From: Aquimarina brevivitae
GTDB lineage: Bacteria; Bacteroidota; Bacteroidia; Flavobacteriales; Flavobacteriaceae
Direction of reading: 5' to 3'
DNA: 64,000 nucleotides
NCBI RefSeq assembly: GCF_004216895.1
Contig: NZ_SGXE01000001.1
Span: forward strand, 1,656,208 to 1,720,207
Shown here piece by piece: positions 52,501 to 60,725 of this stretch. The notes under the pieces are model-generated. The model did no database searches. It was not told the origin of the DNA and saw only the letters and a list, made by a program, of their open reading frames with translations. Within the stretch, counting starts at the first letter, position 1; each line of letters starts with the position of its first letter. Both the position numbers and the translations under genes were made by a program.

Positions 52501-53020
52501 ATGGGATATTTTTTTCTGTGGGAATGACATCTCCAAGGCCTCCATTGAGATTCATGTCTACCACAGAATAGGTAAAGCCATTATTGAACCCGTCATCTTC
52601 ATTGACACTAAAGTCCGTGTTTTGGTTAGGATATGTAGCCGCATTTTCGTGATGTGGTTCATCAACGGCAAAAATAAAATAACGTCCGGGAGTATTGGGT
52701 TGAGGCACGATCAATGCACTTGACGTACTCGAGGGGTCTCCTAGCAGTCCGTTGCCTGCATTGTAATTAGCATTTGGCATAATTACCCCATTTCTATCCC
52801 AGACCGAGCGTCCGTCCGTGTAAAATAATAAGGCACCAGTTGCATCAGATATCGTGGTACAGCCTTCTAAGGTATTTAGCTGTCCATTGGTTAATGCTGA
52901 GGGAGGTGTGGTTCCAAAATTAAGCCCTGCGTTTTGACCAAAGTACCAAAAATTAGCTTCTCCCTGACCATAAAAGATAAGGGAGAAGAGTAATAGTATA
53001 ACTGTAAGAATGTATTTCAT
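49568..53020 (-). CDS. Large secreted protein with T9SS type B sorting domain
   Basis: An 1150-residue secreted protein. Signal peptide: ILTVILLLFSLIFYGQG. The first 440 or so residues look like a beta-propeller (NFWYFGQNAGLNFGTTPPSA, LLFYTDGRSVWDRNG, IAVAHLGLAT). The middle part is a series of beta-sandwich repeats of about 80-100 residues (CDSDNDGSLDLDLSSYT; CDNADDGDDTNGAINYDLT; CDAFQDPNDGNTIFNLDQ; CDDDGNEDGFKVFDLTLAD), the kind of Ig-like or PKD-like stalk that carries calcium-type loops. The C-terminus, YFTPNGDGIHDSWSVEGI to GNGWDGTFNGRLMPSDEYWF, is the type B sorting/gliding-associated domain. It is exported to the cell surface or medium by T9SS. Confidence 0.9.
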   Translation of the reverse strand: MKYILTVILLLFSLIFYGQGEANFWYFGQNAGLNFGTTPPSALTNGQLNTLEGCTTISDATGALLFYTDGRSVWDRNGVIMPNANYNAGNGLLGDPSSTSSALIVPQPNTPGRYFIFAVDEPHHENAATYPNQNTDFSVNEDDGFNNGFTYSVVDMNLNGGLGDVIPTEKNIPLVTYDPSSFDESSYKCSEKITAVKSDDCDAFWVITHFIDTFYAFRVDQTGVDPNPVTSQVGVEVPISGYRRNALGYMKASPEGDKIAVAHLGLATVTGGNGPGKVLLYDFDNVTGSISNEIELYDGDAPYGVEFSQSGEKLYTTIGIGSDGSGDGFLMQFDLTLPPTQIAASGTRIANENGQDITPFSAGAIQLGPDGRIYRALFNFNNGDDNYLGVLQNPEADAANVNYSDRGILVDTDGLRGSRIGLPPFIQSIFARSIDIVNSGTPNDINLNLCEGDNYTLSYQNIATATYTWFVNDVAIANTTNSLTINTTGNYRLEVDLNDGSCPLIGAANATFFEVPTVQTTPTTQQLCDSDNDGSLDLDLSSYTADILGTQDPTTFQVSYYRTLTDAVSGSNPLPQIFTTENNPQNIAIRIQNNGNPSCFDTTNFSVEIFDTPTANRVEPIIECDNADDGDDTNGAINYDLTQLNSIIYNGQDNAQFNIQYFTNQLDADNNTNPIPNPTTFLFDGNTSAVFARIQNSANPGCYDTTEIPVTINPLPQAIPSTLTQCDAFQDPNDGNTIFNLDQVYDQLTGAIPDRNLIFYESLVDAQNDINPINNTLAYANTSANQMLYVRVINNNTGCYRISTVSLAVSLTNANDIEFRECDDDGNEDGFKVFDLTLADTQILSGLNNPDLSVSYYTTLDEALAEINPITTITNTTPYTQGTDIVYARVENSSNQCFGINEVALFLYELPAIEREAIYFSCSNGPQIQLDAGLPVGVNPGDFSYSWSTGETTENITVDAPGNYSVIVTNNNTGCAEVRTVSVEISGPASISSIVIVDATTNNSVTINTEGPGDYEYTIDVDNQGILNYQDSTIFTNVPPGFHTVYIRDINGCQPIVTRNISVIGFPGYFTPNGDGIHDSWSVEGISSDVLGNSIIYIFNRQGKLLKQLSPGGNGWDGTFNGRLMPSDEYWFRVQLEDGRLSTGSFSLIR

Positions 53021-53039
53021 CTATTTGACCCCAAAGTGT

Positions 53040-53047
53040 CAAATATA
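53040..53047 (-). promoter_or_regulatory. Promoter -7 element of the type B T9SS gene
   Basis: On the minus strand TATATTTG (53047-53040) matches TAnnTTTG exactly, 19 nt before the ATG at 53020 and directly after the end of the ABC permease gene. Confidence 0.5.
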
Positions 53048-53884
53048 TTATAAATCTCTCTTTTTTAGAAGTAAATAGGATAGCCAAATAAAAATTGAAG
53101 TCCAAACCAGTACAATTAAGAACTGATACCAATGTACTCCATAGTCTTTTTGAAAAGATTCACCTAATTGATTTGCAGCGGATTGAATAAAATTAAGTCT
53201 GGTGAAAGGTTCTTTTATTAAATTCCCCATTGACTCTAAAGGAAAAAATTGAATGATAGAATCAGCAATAGTAGTCCCTTTAAAAACTTTAAATTTCATT
53301 AAAGCATATAAGATGTTTTCTATAACCCACCAGATAAATAAAAATCCTAATGCAAAGGCTGATCGCTTTACAAAAACACCTAAAAACATGCAAAAAGCAA
53401 AGAATCCTAGTAATTTTACAAAATAGGCGATAATGTATTCGAAATCAGAAAAGATAATGCCTATCTCAGTATAATCTGAAAAGCTAAGGCCTAAAATCAT
53501 AGAAACACAGAACAAAAACAGGGTAGAGATTAAAGCAAAAGCAATAACAGTTAGAAATTTGGAGGCAACAAATTCTTTTTTACTTAGGCCATCAATTAAA
53601 TTCTGTTTTAAGGTTCTATTGCTGTATTCGTTAGACATCATAGAAACGATTACGATAGCTAAAAAGAGCTTAGCCCAAGCTGCTATAAATGCATTGAAAT
53701 GCCAGATGTAAGGAAAGTTGAAAATGCCTTGATCTGCAATTCTAAAGTTAATACCGCCAAATTTAAATTCGATAGAGGCTATAAGAGCGATAAAGGTGAT
53801 CAATACAAAATATGTAATGGATATTACCTTTGCAGATCTACTATATTTAAGTTTATGAAATTCTATATTTAGTAATCGTAGCAT
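53048..53884 (-). CDS. ABC transporter permease (ABC-2 type)
   Basis: A 278-residue inner-membrane protein with about six helices. The start is set at 53884 (MLRLLNIEFHKLKYSRSAKV), which leaves a 4-nt gap after the ATPase gene; an in-frame ATG at 53929 would overlap it by 41 nt. The stretches SNEYSNRTLKQNLIDGLSKKEF and GVFVKRSAFALGFLFIWWVIE belong to the ABC-2 family, usually exporters of drugs, lipids or polysaccharides. Together with the ATPase it forms an export or membrane-maintenance complex of unknown substrate. Confidence 0.88.
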   Translation of the reverse strand: MLRLLNIEFHKLKYSRSAKVISITYFVLITFIALIASIEFKFGGINFRIADQGIFNFPYIWHFNAFIAAWAKLFLAIVIVSMMSNEYSNRTLKQNLIDGLSKKEFVASKFLTVIAFALISTLFLFCVSMILGLSFSDYTEIGIIFSDFEYIIAYFVKLLGFFAFCMFLGVFVKRSAFALGFLFIWWVIENILYALMKFKVFKGTTIADSIIQFFPLESMGNLIKEPFTRLNFIQSAANQLGESFQKDYGVHWYQFLIVLVWTSIFIWLSYLLLKKRDL

Positions 53885-53888
53885 GGGT

Positions 53889-54788
53889 TTAGTTTTGGTT
53901 GTTGGTAAGTTGTAAAAATTGTTCCTCAAGGCTTTCTTTTCGTTTCACCAAATGGGTTAATACGATCCCAGCCTCGAACGCTTTTTTATTGACTTCAGAA
54001 GCCTCTAGTTCTTCATTAAGAAAAGCGGTAATTTTATCTCCTTCTTCCTTAAGGATACCAAAGGAAGGTTGTGAAGCTAACCAATCTTTAAGTTGATTCA
54101 TATGATGACTCTTTAACTCAAAGTAACCATAGCTTGCATTCATTTGATCAACTGGTCCGGAGTAAAGTTTCACTCCTTTGCGTATGATAACCACGTGAGT
54201 ACAAACTTTTTCTACTTCATCTAGCAGGTGAGAGGCTAATAAAATAGTCGTTCCTTGTGCAGCGATTTTTCTTATAATTTCACGTATTTGATGAATTCCT
54301 TGTGGATCGAGTCCATTAGTGGGCTCATCTAATATCAAGATTTCAGGATCATTTAATAGGGCGGAAGCAATAGCTAATCGTTGTTTCATCCCTAAAGAAA
54401 ATGTACTAAACTTGCTATCTTTTCGGTCTAACAATCCTACAACCTCTAATTTATCGTCGATTTTATCCGTTGTAACGCCTTTAATCTTACAGACTAATTT
54501 AAGATTTTGGGCAGCGGTCATATAAGGATAAAAGTTAGGTCGCTCAATGATGGCTCCAACCTTTTTTAAGGCATCGTGGGTAGAGGTATTTCCATCAAAC
54601 CAGGTAAAGTCACCTGAAGTTTTATTTACAACGTTAAGTACAATACCCAAGGTAGTAGATTTACCACTTCCGTTAGGCCCTAAGATACCATACACATTCC
54701 CTTTTTGAATCGTAAAAGACAAATCTTTTACCGCAGTTATGCGACCAAAGTTTTTGGTAAGATTGTTAATTGTAAGTATGTTTTCCAA
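53889..54788 (-). CDS. ABC transporter ATP-binding protein
   Basis: A 299-residue ATPase of the ABC-2 exporter type (CcmA/NatA-like). Walker A is GPNGSGKST, the signature is FSLGMKQRLAIA, and Walker B is ILILDEPTNGLDPQG. The C-terminal extension of about 80 residues (SYGYFELKSHHMNQLKDWL) is typical of exporters with an added regulatory domain. The permease gene starts 4 nt later. The gene lies after the terminator at 54866 and has no close upstream partner. Confidence 0.93.
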   Translation of the reverse strand: MENILTINNLTKNFGRITAVKDLSFTIQKGNVYGILGPNGSGKSTTLGIVLNVVNKTSGDFTWFDGNTSTHDALKKVGAIIERPNFYPYMTAAQNLKLVCKIKGVTTDKIDDKLEVVGLLDRKDSKFSTFSLGMKQRLAIASALLNDPEILILDEPTNGLDPQGIHQIREIIRKIAAQGTTILLASHLLDEVEKVCTHVVIIRKGVKLYSGPVDQMNASYGYFELKSHHMNQLKDWLASQPSFGILKEEGDKITAFLNEELEASEVNKKAFEAGIVLTHLVKRKESLEEQFLQLTNNQN

Positions 54789-54865
54789 TTGCTTGTTTTT
54801 TGGTGGTTCTATAAGACTAGACGAACCTATCGCTAATTTGTTACATTGCTTAGTTGTGTTAAATC

Positions 54866-54892
54866 AAAAACACCTCCCGGTAACAGGAGGTG
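54866..54892 (-). terminator. Terminator of the M28 peptidase gene
   Basis: CACCTCC/GGAGGTG (54871-54892) with an 8-nt loop. Read on the minus strand it comes 38 nt after the peptidase stop and is followed by TTTTTGATTT. Confidence 0.75.
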
Positions 54893-54930
54893 GTCAAGCT
54901 TAAATTTTTGAGAAAAGGAAATATTAATAC

Positions 54931-56370
54931 CTAGTTGACAACTAGTTTCTTATAGATCGTTTTTCCACCCTCCAAATTTGCGGCGACGATATAAATTCCG
55001 GGGCTTATGGCTTGTAAAGCGATGGCACCCGATCTATCTAAATCATTTTCTTTTAGTATCGTTTTTCCTTGCATATCAAACAAGATGATGTTGGTTAACT
55101 GAGGACTTGAAGATTCAGCCGTATAGATTAAGGTTCTATTTGCTGTATACAAGGTATACCCCGCTTGTTCAAAATCATTTACAGAAAGGCTTTCATCCGA
55201 TTTTGCAATTTCTATTAAGAATTCTGTACACAGCTTCGCAAATTTAGTGGCGTGATTTGCAGTACCTGATATACTAAACGTGTCATTAGCCGTGTGAATG
55301 TTAGGATTGTAGGAAGAAAAACTAGCTTCAAAAGGGAAGGTAGCTTTAAACCCTTCTCGATGCCAACTAGCGTGATCAGAGCAACCATAATTACAAAAGG
55401 CTGTGCCGTAAGTTAGTTGGTGGGTTCCTGAAGCATTGTAATGGTCTATTAATTGTTTAAAAAAACTATTTAACGATGCATCTGTGTTATCTTCAATAAA
55501 ATAAACATCATTACCAGATCCCTGGTAATTTGTCATATCAAACTGGGAAACCGCAATAACATTAATATCATTGGTACTGTATTCTTGCGCTATTTCAGTA
55601 GAACCTACTAAACCCACCTCTTCTGCAGCATAAGCCATGACTTCGATTGTTCTTCTGGGTTTAAAATCAATTTCGAATAATGCGCGAACGGCTTCGGTAA
55701 TTGTAGCAATTCCAGAAGCATCATCATCAGCTCCCGGTGCATTATCGTTGCCTTGTGATGAAGTGGAATCTAAATGACCTCCAACGACCACATAATCATC
55801 AGGAATTTCTGTCCCTGTAATGGTCATAATTACAGAAGGCATACCGGTATTTGTATGGTTGTATAACCGAACGCTAACATCAGTTCTACCGTAGTTTGCA
55901 GCCATAGTTTCCCATTTAACCTTAAGATCTTCTGCAGATTGTGTTGCATTTGCTCTGGTGTGGTATCGAGTGCCGTAATTTTGTAGCTCTAGTATATGGT
56001 CTTCAATATTTTGTGTATTGATGGCATTCATTGCAGCGTTTACCGTAGCATCTTCAGTAATGCTAAAGTTTACTTTGGGGGAACTTTTAACACTGGTAGT
56101 GAGGTTTTTTATAGCGTTCTCTTTGGAATTTCTATAGATATAACCAGGTCCGTGCACTAAAACCCTTCCGTGTAGTTCATGGCTTACCTCTTCACTCATA
56201 TACACAGCCACTTCGTTACCTACAGATTTCAGTAATTCAATTTCTCTAGGGAAATCTTTTTGGAGCTCATACGCGTCTTGTAAATTCATCGTTGCATAGA
56301 ACCATTTGCCAGTTTCTTGAGCAGTCAATAAAGAGAAAGAAAATAGTAATATTGTAAATATAGGCTTCAT
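54931..56370 (-). CDS. M28 family aminopeptidase with T9SS type A sorting domain
   Basis: A 479-residue secreted zinc aminopeptidase resembling Vibrio leucine aminopeptidase. Signal peptide: FTILLFSFSLLTAQ. Zinc ligands are visible: His in VVGGHLDST, bridging Asp in PGADDDASG, catalytic Glu pair in AYAAEEVG, Asp in SQFDMTNY and His in NIHTANDTF. Two cysteines in TAFCNYGCSDHASW probably form a disulphide. The last 80 residues (YTLYTANRTLIYTA, GIYIVAANLEGGKTIYKKL) are a type A C-terminal sorting domain for the type IX system. A terminator follows. Confidence 0.93.
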   Translation of the reverse strand: MKPIFTILLFSFSLLTAQETGKWFYATMNLQDAYELQKDFPREIELLKSVGNEVAVYMSEEVSHELHGRVLVHGPGYIYRNSKENAIKNLTTSVKSSPKVNFSITEDATVNAAMNAINTQNIEDHILELQNYGTRYHTRANATQSAEDLKVKWETMAANYGRTDVSVRLYNHTNTGMPSVIMTITGTEIPDDYVVVGGHLDSTSSQGNDNAPGADDDASGIATITEAVRALFEIDFKPRRTIEVMAYAAEEVGLVGSTEIAQEYSTNDINVIAVSQFDMTNYQGSGNDVYFIEDNTDASLNSFFKQLIDHYNASGTHQLTYGTAFCNYGCSDHASWHREGFKATFPFEASFSSYNPNIHTANDTFSISGTANHATKFAKLCTEFLIEIAKSDESLSVNDFEQAGYTLYTANRTLIYTAESSSPQLTNIILFDMQGKTILKENDLDRSGAIALQAISPGIYIVAANLEGGKTIYKKLVVN

Positions 56371-56466
56371 AATATGTTGTAGCTTAAATTTTGATTTTGA
56401 GTATAATTGGGCTATAAAATTACATAAATAATATTTGGCTTACACAATTTTGCTATTTTTATCCTT

Positions 56467-57534
56467 ATGGAAGAAAAGTTGATGTCAAAGAAAAAACCAA
56501 CCTATCCCATTAGTGAGCGATTAGAGGAATATTTGTTGGAGTGTAATCGAAAAATAAAGATTCCGGTGTTTTACGACGATCTATTACGTTTTTCGGGTTC
56601 GGTTGTGGTTTATGATAGTAATGATGAGGATACTTTATGGGTTAGAGTGTATTATGAAGAGCACGAGCGTCCGGAGATCGAGCAAAGCTTAAAAAAAGTA
56701 TATACGATTTTACACTCTGATGGAAACGAAGATGCAATTGAATTTCTTAATGTAGATGCGATTGACTATTGTACCTTTGGGAATTCTAAACCGTTTCGGA
56801 TTAAAATACGTAATATTTTAAATGACAACTTTACGTATATCTATGTGAAGAAAGCAGACGCTTCACGAATCTACGGTCTAGAGCTCGAACATATTTTTTC
56901 GCCCAATAGGATTAACTTTTTGGTTTATAAAAATACGCTTATAGAAGAGCATATTGCAGGTATACCGGGAGATGTTTTTATTAAAGATTTTTTACCCAAT
57001 CTTGGTGATCAGGCTAAATCACAGATAGCAAAAGAATTTGTAAAATTCAACGAACGTTGTCAAATGCGGTTGCTGGGGGATATGCGATCCTATAATTATG
57101 TTATTGTGCCTACTCACGATTTTGATCACGTAGAATACAGGCTAAGAGCGATTGATTTTGATCAGCAGTCTTATGAGGGAAAATTAAAAGTATATCAACC
57201 CCAGTTTTTTAAAGAAAATTTTGAGATGGTCAATCTGGTGATGACTAAACTGCAACCAAACTCTATCGAACAATACAAAAAGGAAGAACGTTCTATATTG
57301 GCTAAACGAATGCTTAATGCCAGAGATCGTTCTGAAACTTTAATTGATTGTATGTGTGCAGATCGAATTTCTACGGATCAGAATATTGAAGAGTTACGAG
57401 AGCATTTGTATAACTTTACATTGGATCTTAAATTTAGAAGAAGTGCGACAATGGGCGAAATTTTGAAAACTGCACTGGATTTTGTCCGTAGAAATTATGA
57501 AAATGTGAATATGAGGCGATTGCTGGAAGGATAA
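56467..57534 (+). CDS. Hypothetical protein with kinase-like residue arrangement
   Basis: A 355-residue soluble protein, not recognised as any named family. The middle carries residues in protein-kinase-fold order. Lys128/Lys129 are in the strand TYIYVKKAD, Glu139/Glu141 in the following helix GLELEHIF, and a hinge-like NTLIEEHIAG comes next. Asp205 and Asn210 are in RLLGDMRSYNYVI (the D-x4-N of catalytic loops), and Asp230 is in AIDFDQQSYEG, where kinases have DFG. This resembles HipA/aminoglycoside-kinase-like folds. The first 100 residues and the C-terminal helical region are unassigned. The ATG at 56467 lies 5 nt after a near-consensus TATTTTTA, so the leader is minimal, unless Met6 is used. 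Kinase activity is inference. Confidence 0.78.
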   Translation: MEEKLMSKKKPTYPISERLEEYLLECNRKIKIPVFYDDLLRFSGSVVVYDSNDEDTLWVRVYYEEHERPEIEQSLKKVYTILHSDGNEDAIEFLNVDAIDYCTFGNSKPFRIKIRNILNDNFTYIYVKKADASRIYGLELEHIFSPNRINFLVYKNTLIEEHIAGIPGDVFIKDFLPNLGDQAKSQIAKEFVKFNERCQMRLLGDMRSYNYVIVPTHDFDHVEYRLRAIDFDQQSYEGKLKVYQPQFFKENFEMVNLVMTKLQPNSIEQYKKEERSILAKRMLNARDRSETLIDCMCADRISTDQNIEELREHLYNFTLDLKFRRSATMGEILKTALDFVRRNYENVNMRRLLEG

Positions 57535-57612
57535 AAAATTTGTGTGGTACATTTATTTTGTTTATATTTATAATATCGAAATGATCGAAGCATCAGTTTC
57601 GTGGTTTAATAG

Positions 57613-57637
57613 CCGGGCATCAAGCCCGGTTTATTTT
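57613..57637 (+). terminator. Terminator of the kinase-like gene
   Basis: CCGGGC/GCCCGG (57613-57629, 5-nt loop) followed by TTTATTTTTT. It overlaps the stop of the convergent phospholipase-like gene at 57631. Confidence 0.8.
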
Positions 57638-58914
57638 TTGTATTTACTCAAGGATATTCTTTCCCAAATGGTTTCAAAGTCTAAAATGAACTGAGTTGCC
57701 AGAGCTTTTTTATTTCTAAATAAAATACGATGTTCCCAATGTCTATCGGTGGCGTCTGTAGTCATATTAGCAGTTCCGGTAACGATATCACCAGTGGATA
57801 TATTAACCAAATATTTTTGATGCATCACCTTTTTTCCTGATCGGATTTTAATATGTAGTCTTTCTTTGGAAGCTGTTTTTTGAAGCTTATCCATTACCTC
57901 TTCATTTGCGTTTCGATCAAGAATATACCGTAATCGTACGCCTCGTCTTGCCGCTTGCAATAAAGCGTTATATTCTGCAGTGCGATAGGAGAGTGCAAAC
58001 ATAGCAAGGTAAATCGTCTCATTTCGTTTTGCAGCATTGATTAGATCCAACGTTAGGGTTGTTATGGTAATGGGTGCTTTATGCACAATGCCTGAGGTTT
58101 TTCGAAGGTTAAAAGAGCGCGAACTATTGTATTGGTGAAAGCCATTCCCATTTTCTTGTGACGGATACTTACTATTAAAACCAACTAATATGGAGGAGTC
58201 TATTTCACTTTTTGGTAATGTTTTTTGTTGTAGTGTATTCTCTTGGATATCGTCATTAGTTAAGCCGAAAGGAAGTGCTACTTCCTTATTTGATTTTAAT
58301 TCATTTGCAAATTTGTCTAAATATTGCAAACCACTTTTAAAGGATAGTGTAAGAGAAGTATTGCTCCATAAAAATGTGAATTCTTTTTGAAAACATTTTA
58401 AGAGTTCGGTATTATCTTTATTACTGTTGGTTGATGAGAATTGGATGATGTTTTCATAATTTCGATTCGCTTGTTTTGTCCAGTTATAGCTACCAGATTG
58501 TAAAGCTATAGGTTGATTATTTTTGAGTACCAATAGCGTGCGATGATGCAACATCCCCAAACTAGCGTTATAGTTCCATAAGAGCTTTTGCTGAGCTGTA
58601 TCCCAAAGGTAAGGCTGATCATATTTTAATCGAACTCTTAAGTTGGGCAGGTTGAGTTTGGCCAAGAGATGAATTTTACGATCATTTTCTTGAGAAATAT
58701 TACCCCAATCGGCTAATATCTTGATGGTCATCTTAGGGTTTTCGAGGGCGATTGTTTTTATCCGCTCATAAATGAGCTCCTCTGTAAAATTAAAGCACAT
58801 AATTTGTAGCTCCACAGTGTGTTTTTTACTGAGTACAACAGCTTCATTCAATAGGTCGATAACCACTTGATATAGAAGTTTAGTGGTCGTGCTTGAAAAA
58901 TAGGGAGTGATCAT
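57631..58914 (-). CDS. Phospholipase D-like protein with a degenerate first HKD motif
   Basis: A 427-residue cytoplasmic protein with two PLD-type halves. The first motif is LHHRTLLVL (about 122-130), with Arg where the lysine of HxK should be, followed by QSGSYNWT. The second motif is VMHQKYLVNI (HxK intact), followed by GTANMTTDAT. In both halves the aspartate of HxKx4D is missing. Both G-S/T-x-N pairs survive. The usual PLD enzymes need two histidines from the two halves; both are present here, so activity is possible but uncertain. No signal peptide is seen. Convergent with the kinase-like gene. Confidence 0.82.
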   Translation of the reverse strand: MITPYFSSTTTKLLYQVVIDLLNEAVVLSKKHTVELQIMCFNFTEELIYERIKTIALENPKMTIKILADWGNISQENDRKIHLLAKLNLPNLRVRLKYDQPYLWDTAQQKLLWNYNASLGMLHHRTLLVLKNNQPIALQSGSYNWTKQANRNYENIIQFSSTNSNKDNTELLKCFQKEFTFLWSNTSLTLSFKSGLQYLDKFANELKSNKEVALPFGLTNDDIQENTLQQKTLPKSEIDSSILVGFNSKYPSQENGNGFHQYNSSRSFNLRKTSGIVHKAPITITTLTLDLINAAKRNETIYLAMFALSYRTAEYNALLQAARRGVRLRYILDRNANEEVMDKLQKTASKERLHIKIRSGKKVMHQKYLVNISTGDIVTGTANMTTDATDRHWEHRILFRNKKALATQFILDFETIWERISLSKYKK

Positions 58915-58990
58915 GCTTAGGCTAAGAGTTTAATCCTAAGGTACACAAATTTGTAGAGTTGTTAAATTGTTCGGTAATAGGTAAAAACAA

Positions 58991-59028
58991 AAAATCAAAG
59001 ACCGAAGTTGAAATCATTACTTCGGTCT
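58991..59028 (-). terminator. Terminator of the fibre-like gene pair
   Basis: AGACCGAAGT/ACTTCGGTCT (58999-59028) is a perfect 10-bp stem with a 10-nt loop. On the minus strand it comes 17 nt after the stop at 59045 and is followed by TTGATTTTTTG. Confidence 0.88.
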
Positions 59029-59044
59029 CTTGATACTTTAAAAA

Positions 59045-60718
59045 TTATTTTATTCTCTGCTCTAATTCAGCATTTTTCTTTTTTAACTGTTCAACTTCTT
59101 TTTGAAGTTGTGCTGTCTTTTTGTTTTGCTCAATCATATAAAGTGTAAGCTCTTCAATTTTTTGCAGGAGTTTGGCATTCATTTCACCCAATTGAACACC
59201 TTCTTTTTCCACTTCTGCCGCAGAGGGGATGTTTTGCAGGTGACCTTTTTCATTAATATGTTGTTCAACTTCTTGCAGAGTAGGTAAATTATACTCAGGT
59301 TCAAAAACATAGTCTGGCCATCCTACCAGGTCCACTTTTACTTCTTTACTATGAATGGTGCCATTGACAGCTAATTTAGCGTCTGGGGTATAAGTCCCTA
59401 TGCCCACATTTCCATTAGTTCCAGAAACATTAGGGTCTAAAACGATGTGATTTTGGGAGGAAAGTACTAAATCAGTTATGTTAGAATTACTAGTACTTCT
59501 GGTAGCTTGAATTTCAAAACGTCCATCAATATCAGTCTTAAATCTAGCTAAGGAATGTAAACCTTGCACTCTTAACTTTGCATCTGGGTTTGTAGAGCCT
59601 ATACCGACATTACCGCTTGCTGTTATTAAAAGTTTGTCATCACCTCCATTGGTTCTAAAACTTAAGGAGTTATCCGAGTTATTATATCGTATACCTCCCA
59701 TAGCTCCACCATCTTTATCTCCAAAAAAGAAACTAGCTCTTCCTTCTGTTCCTGAAATAATATTTGCAGAAGTATAATATCCTGGCGCAGAATTACTTTG
59801 AAAAGTTGCCACATTACCAGCAATGATAGGAGCATTTCCTTGGCCATTACTTTTTGAAACATGAAGATTAACATCTGGGTTTACAGTCCCAATACCCAAA
59901 TTACCATTTTGCATTAGGGACATTTTGCTACTTCCATCAACCTGAAATCCAAATCGAGAGTTTGCGGTGCCACCAGTCATATTCATATAGGCATTTCCAT
60001 CTCCTGCGGTGAATAAAGTAATAGATCTATTATTATCATAAGATGTTTTAATTCCTCCTCTTACCTCAAGTTTAGAAGTAGGTGATATTGTTCCAATACC
60101 CAAATTACCATTTGCAGACATGGTCATTAGCTTTTGGTCAAAATTTGTCCATTGAAATAAAGATCTATTCGTTATTCCTTGATCATTAGTAGATCTTCTA
60201 GTGTCAAATCTCATAATACTATTGTCACTTGAATTGTCATTTGTAGCATCAGTAGACCCAATAAATATCAAAGAGCTTATATTTGCAGACTGTACATTTC
60301 CTTTAATAGCAGGTAGAAATCTGTTGCTAACACCAGTGATATTAAATATTTGCAGATAATCCGAGGGAGCATCAGATACTTTAAAGCGCATAAAACTTTC
60401 TGTTTGATTTAGTGCGGTATTTGAAAGTATATCTAATCGAGACCCGGGATTAGTGGTGCCAATACCTAAATTTCCATTAGGATTTAATGTCATTAGGTGG
60501 TCGGTTCCTTTATTAAAAAAATAAATATTTCCTATTGTTTTTTCAACACTACCGATATATAAATGATTAGAGCCATTAAGGCCAAAAGCTCTTGTATAAT
60601 CAGTTTCACCAGCTTTTTGAACTCTAATGTAGTCTGTAGCATTGCTTAAATTAATATTTTGTGCTTTAGATATTCTCGTGCACAATAATAAGATAGATAC
60701 AAGAATAATTCTTTTCAT
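59045..60718 (-). CDS. Tail-fibre-like repeat protein, paralogue A
   Basis: A 557-residue exported protein with a short signal peptide (LVSILLLCTRISKAQ). It carries five copies of the repeat GN[LV]GIG[TS]xxP (LNPNGNLGIGTTNP, SANGNLGIGTISP, MQNGNLGIGTVNP, TASGNVGIGSTNP, GTNGNVGIGTYTP), typical of fibre-like beta-solenoid proteins. The last 110 residues hold a conserved closing block (GWPDYVFEPEYNLPTLQEV, GHLQNIPSAAEVEKEG) and a coiled coil (KLLQKIEELTLYMIEQ). Residues from DAKL to MIEQ (86 aa) match paralogue B at 81 positions. It begins 7 nt after paralogue B, so they form one operon. Function unknown; an adhesive or surface fibre is plausible. Confidence 0.85.
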   Translation of the reverse strand: MKRIILVSILLLCTRISKAQNINLSNATDYIRVQKAGETDYTRAFGLNGSNHLYIGSVEKTIGNIYFFNKGTDHLMTLNPNGNLGIGTTNPGSRLDILSNTALNQTESFMRFKVSDAPSDYLQIFNITGVSNRFLPAIKGNVQSANISSLIFIGSTDATNDNSSDNSIMRFDTRRSTNDQGITNRSLFQWTNFDQKLMTMSANGNLGIGTISPTSKLEVRGGIKTSYDNNRSITLFTAGDGNAYMNMTGGTANSRFGFQVDGSSKMSLMQNGNLGIGTVNPDVNLHVSKSNGQGNAPIIAGNVATFQSNSAPGYYTSANIISGTEGRASFFFGDKDGGAMGGIRYNNSDNSLSFRTNGGDDKLLITASGNVGIGSTNPDAKLRVQGLHSLARFKTDIDGRFEIQATRSTSNSNITDLVLSSQNHIVLDPNVSGTNGNVGIGTYTPDAKLAVNGTIHSKEVKVDLVGWPDYVFEPEYNLPTLQEVEQHINEKGHLQNIPSAAEVEKEGVQLGEMNAKLLQKIEELTLYMIEQNKKTAQLQKEVEQLKKKNAELEQRIK

Positions 60719-60725
60719 GATTTAT

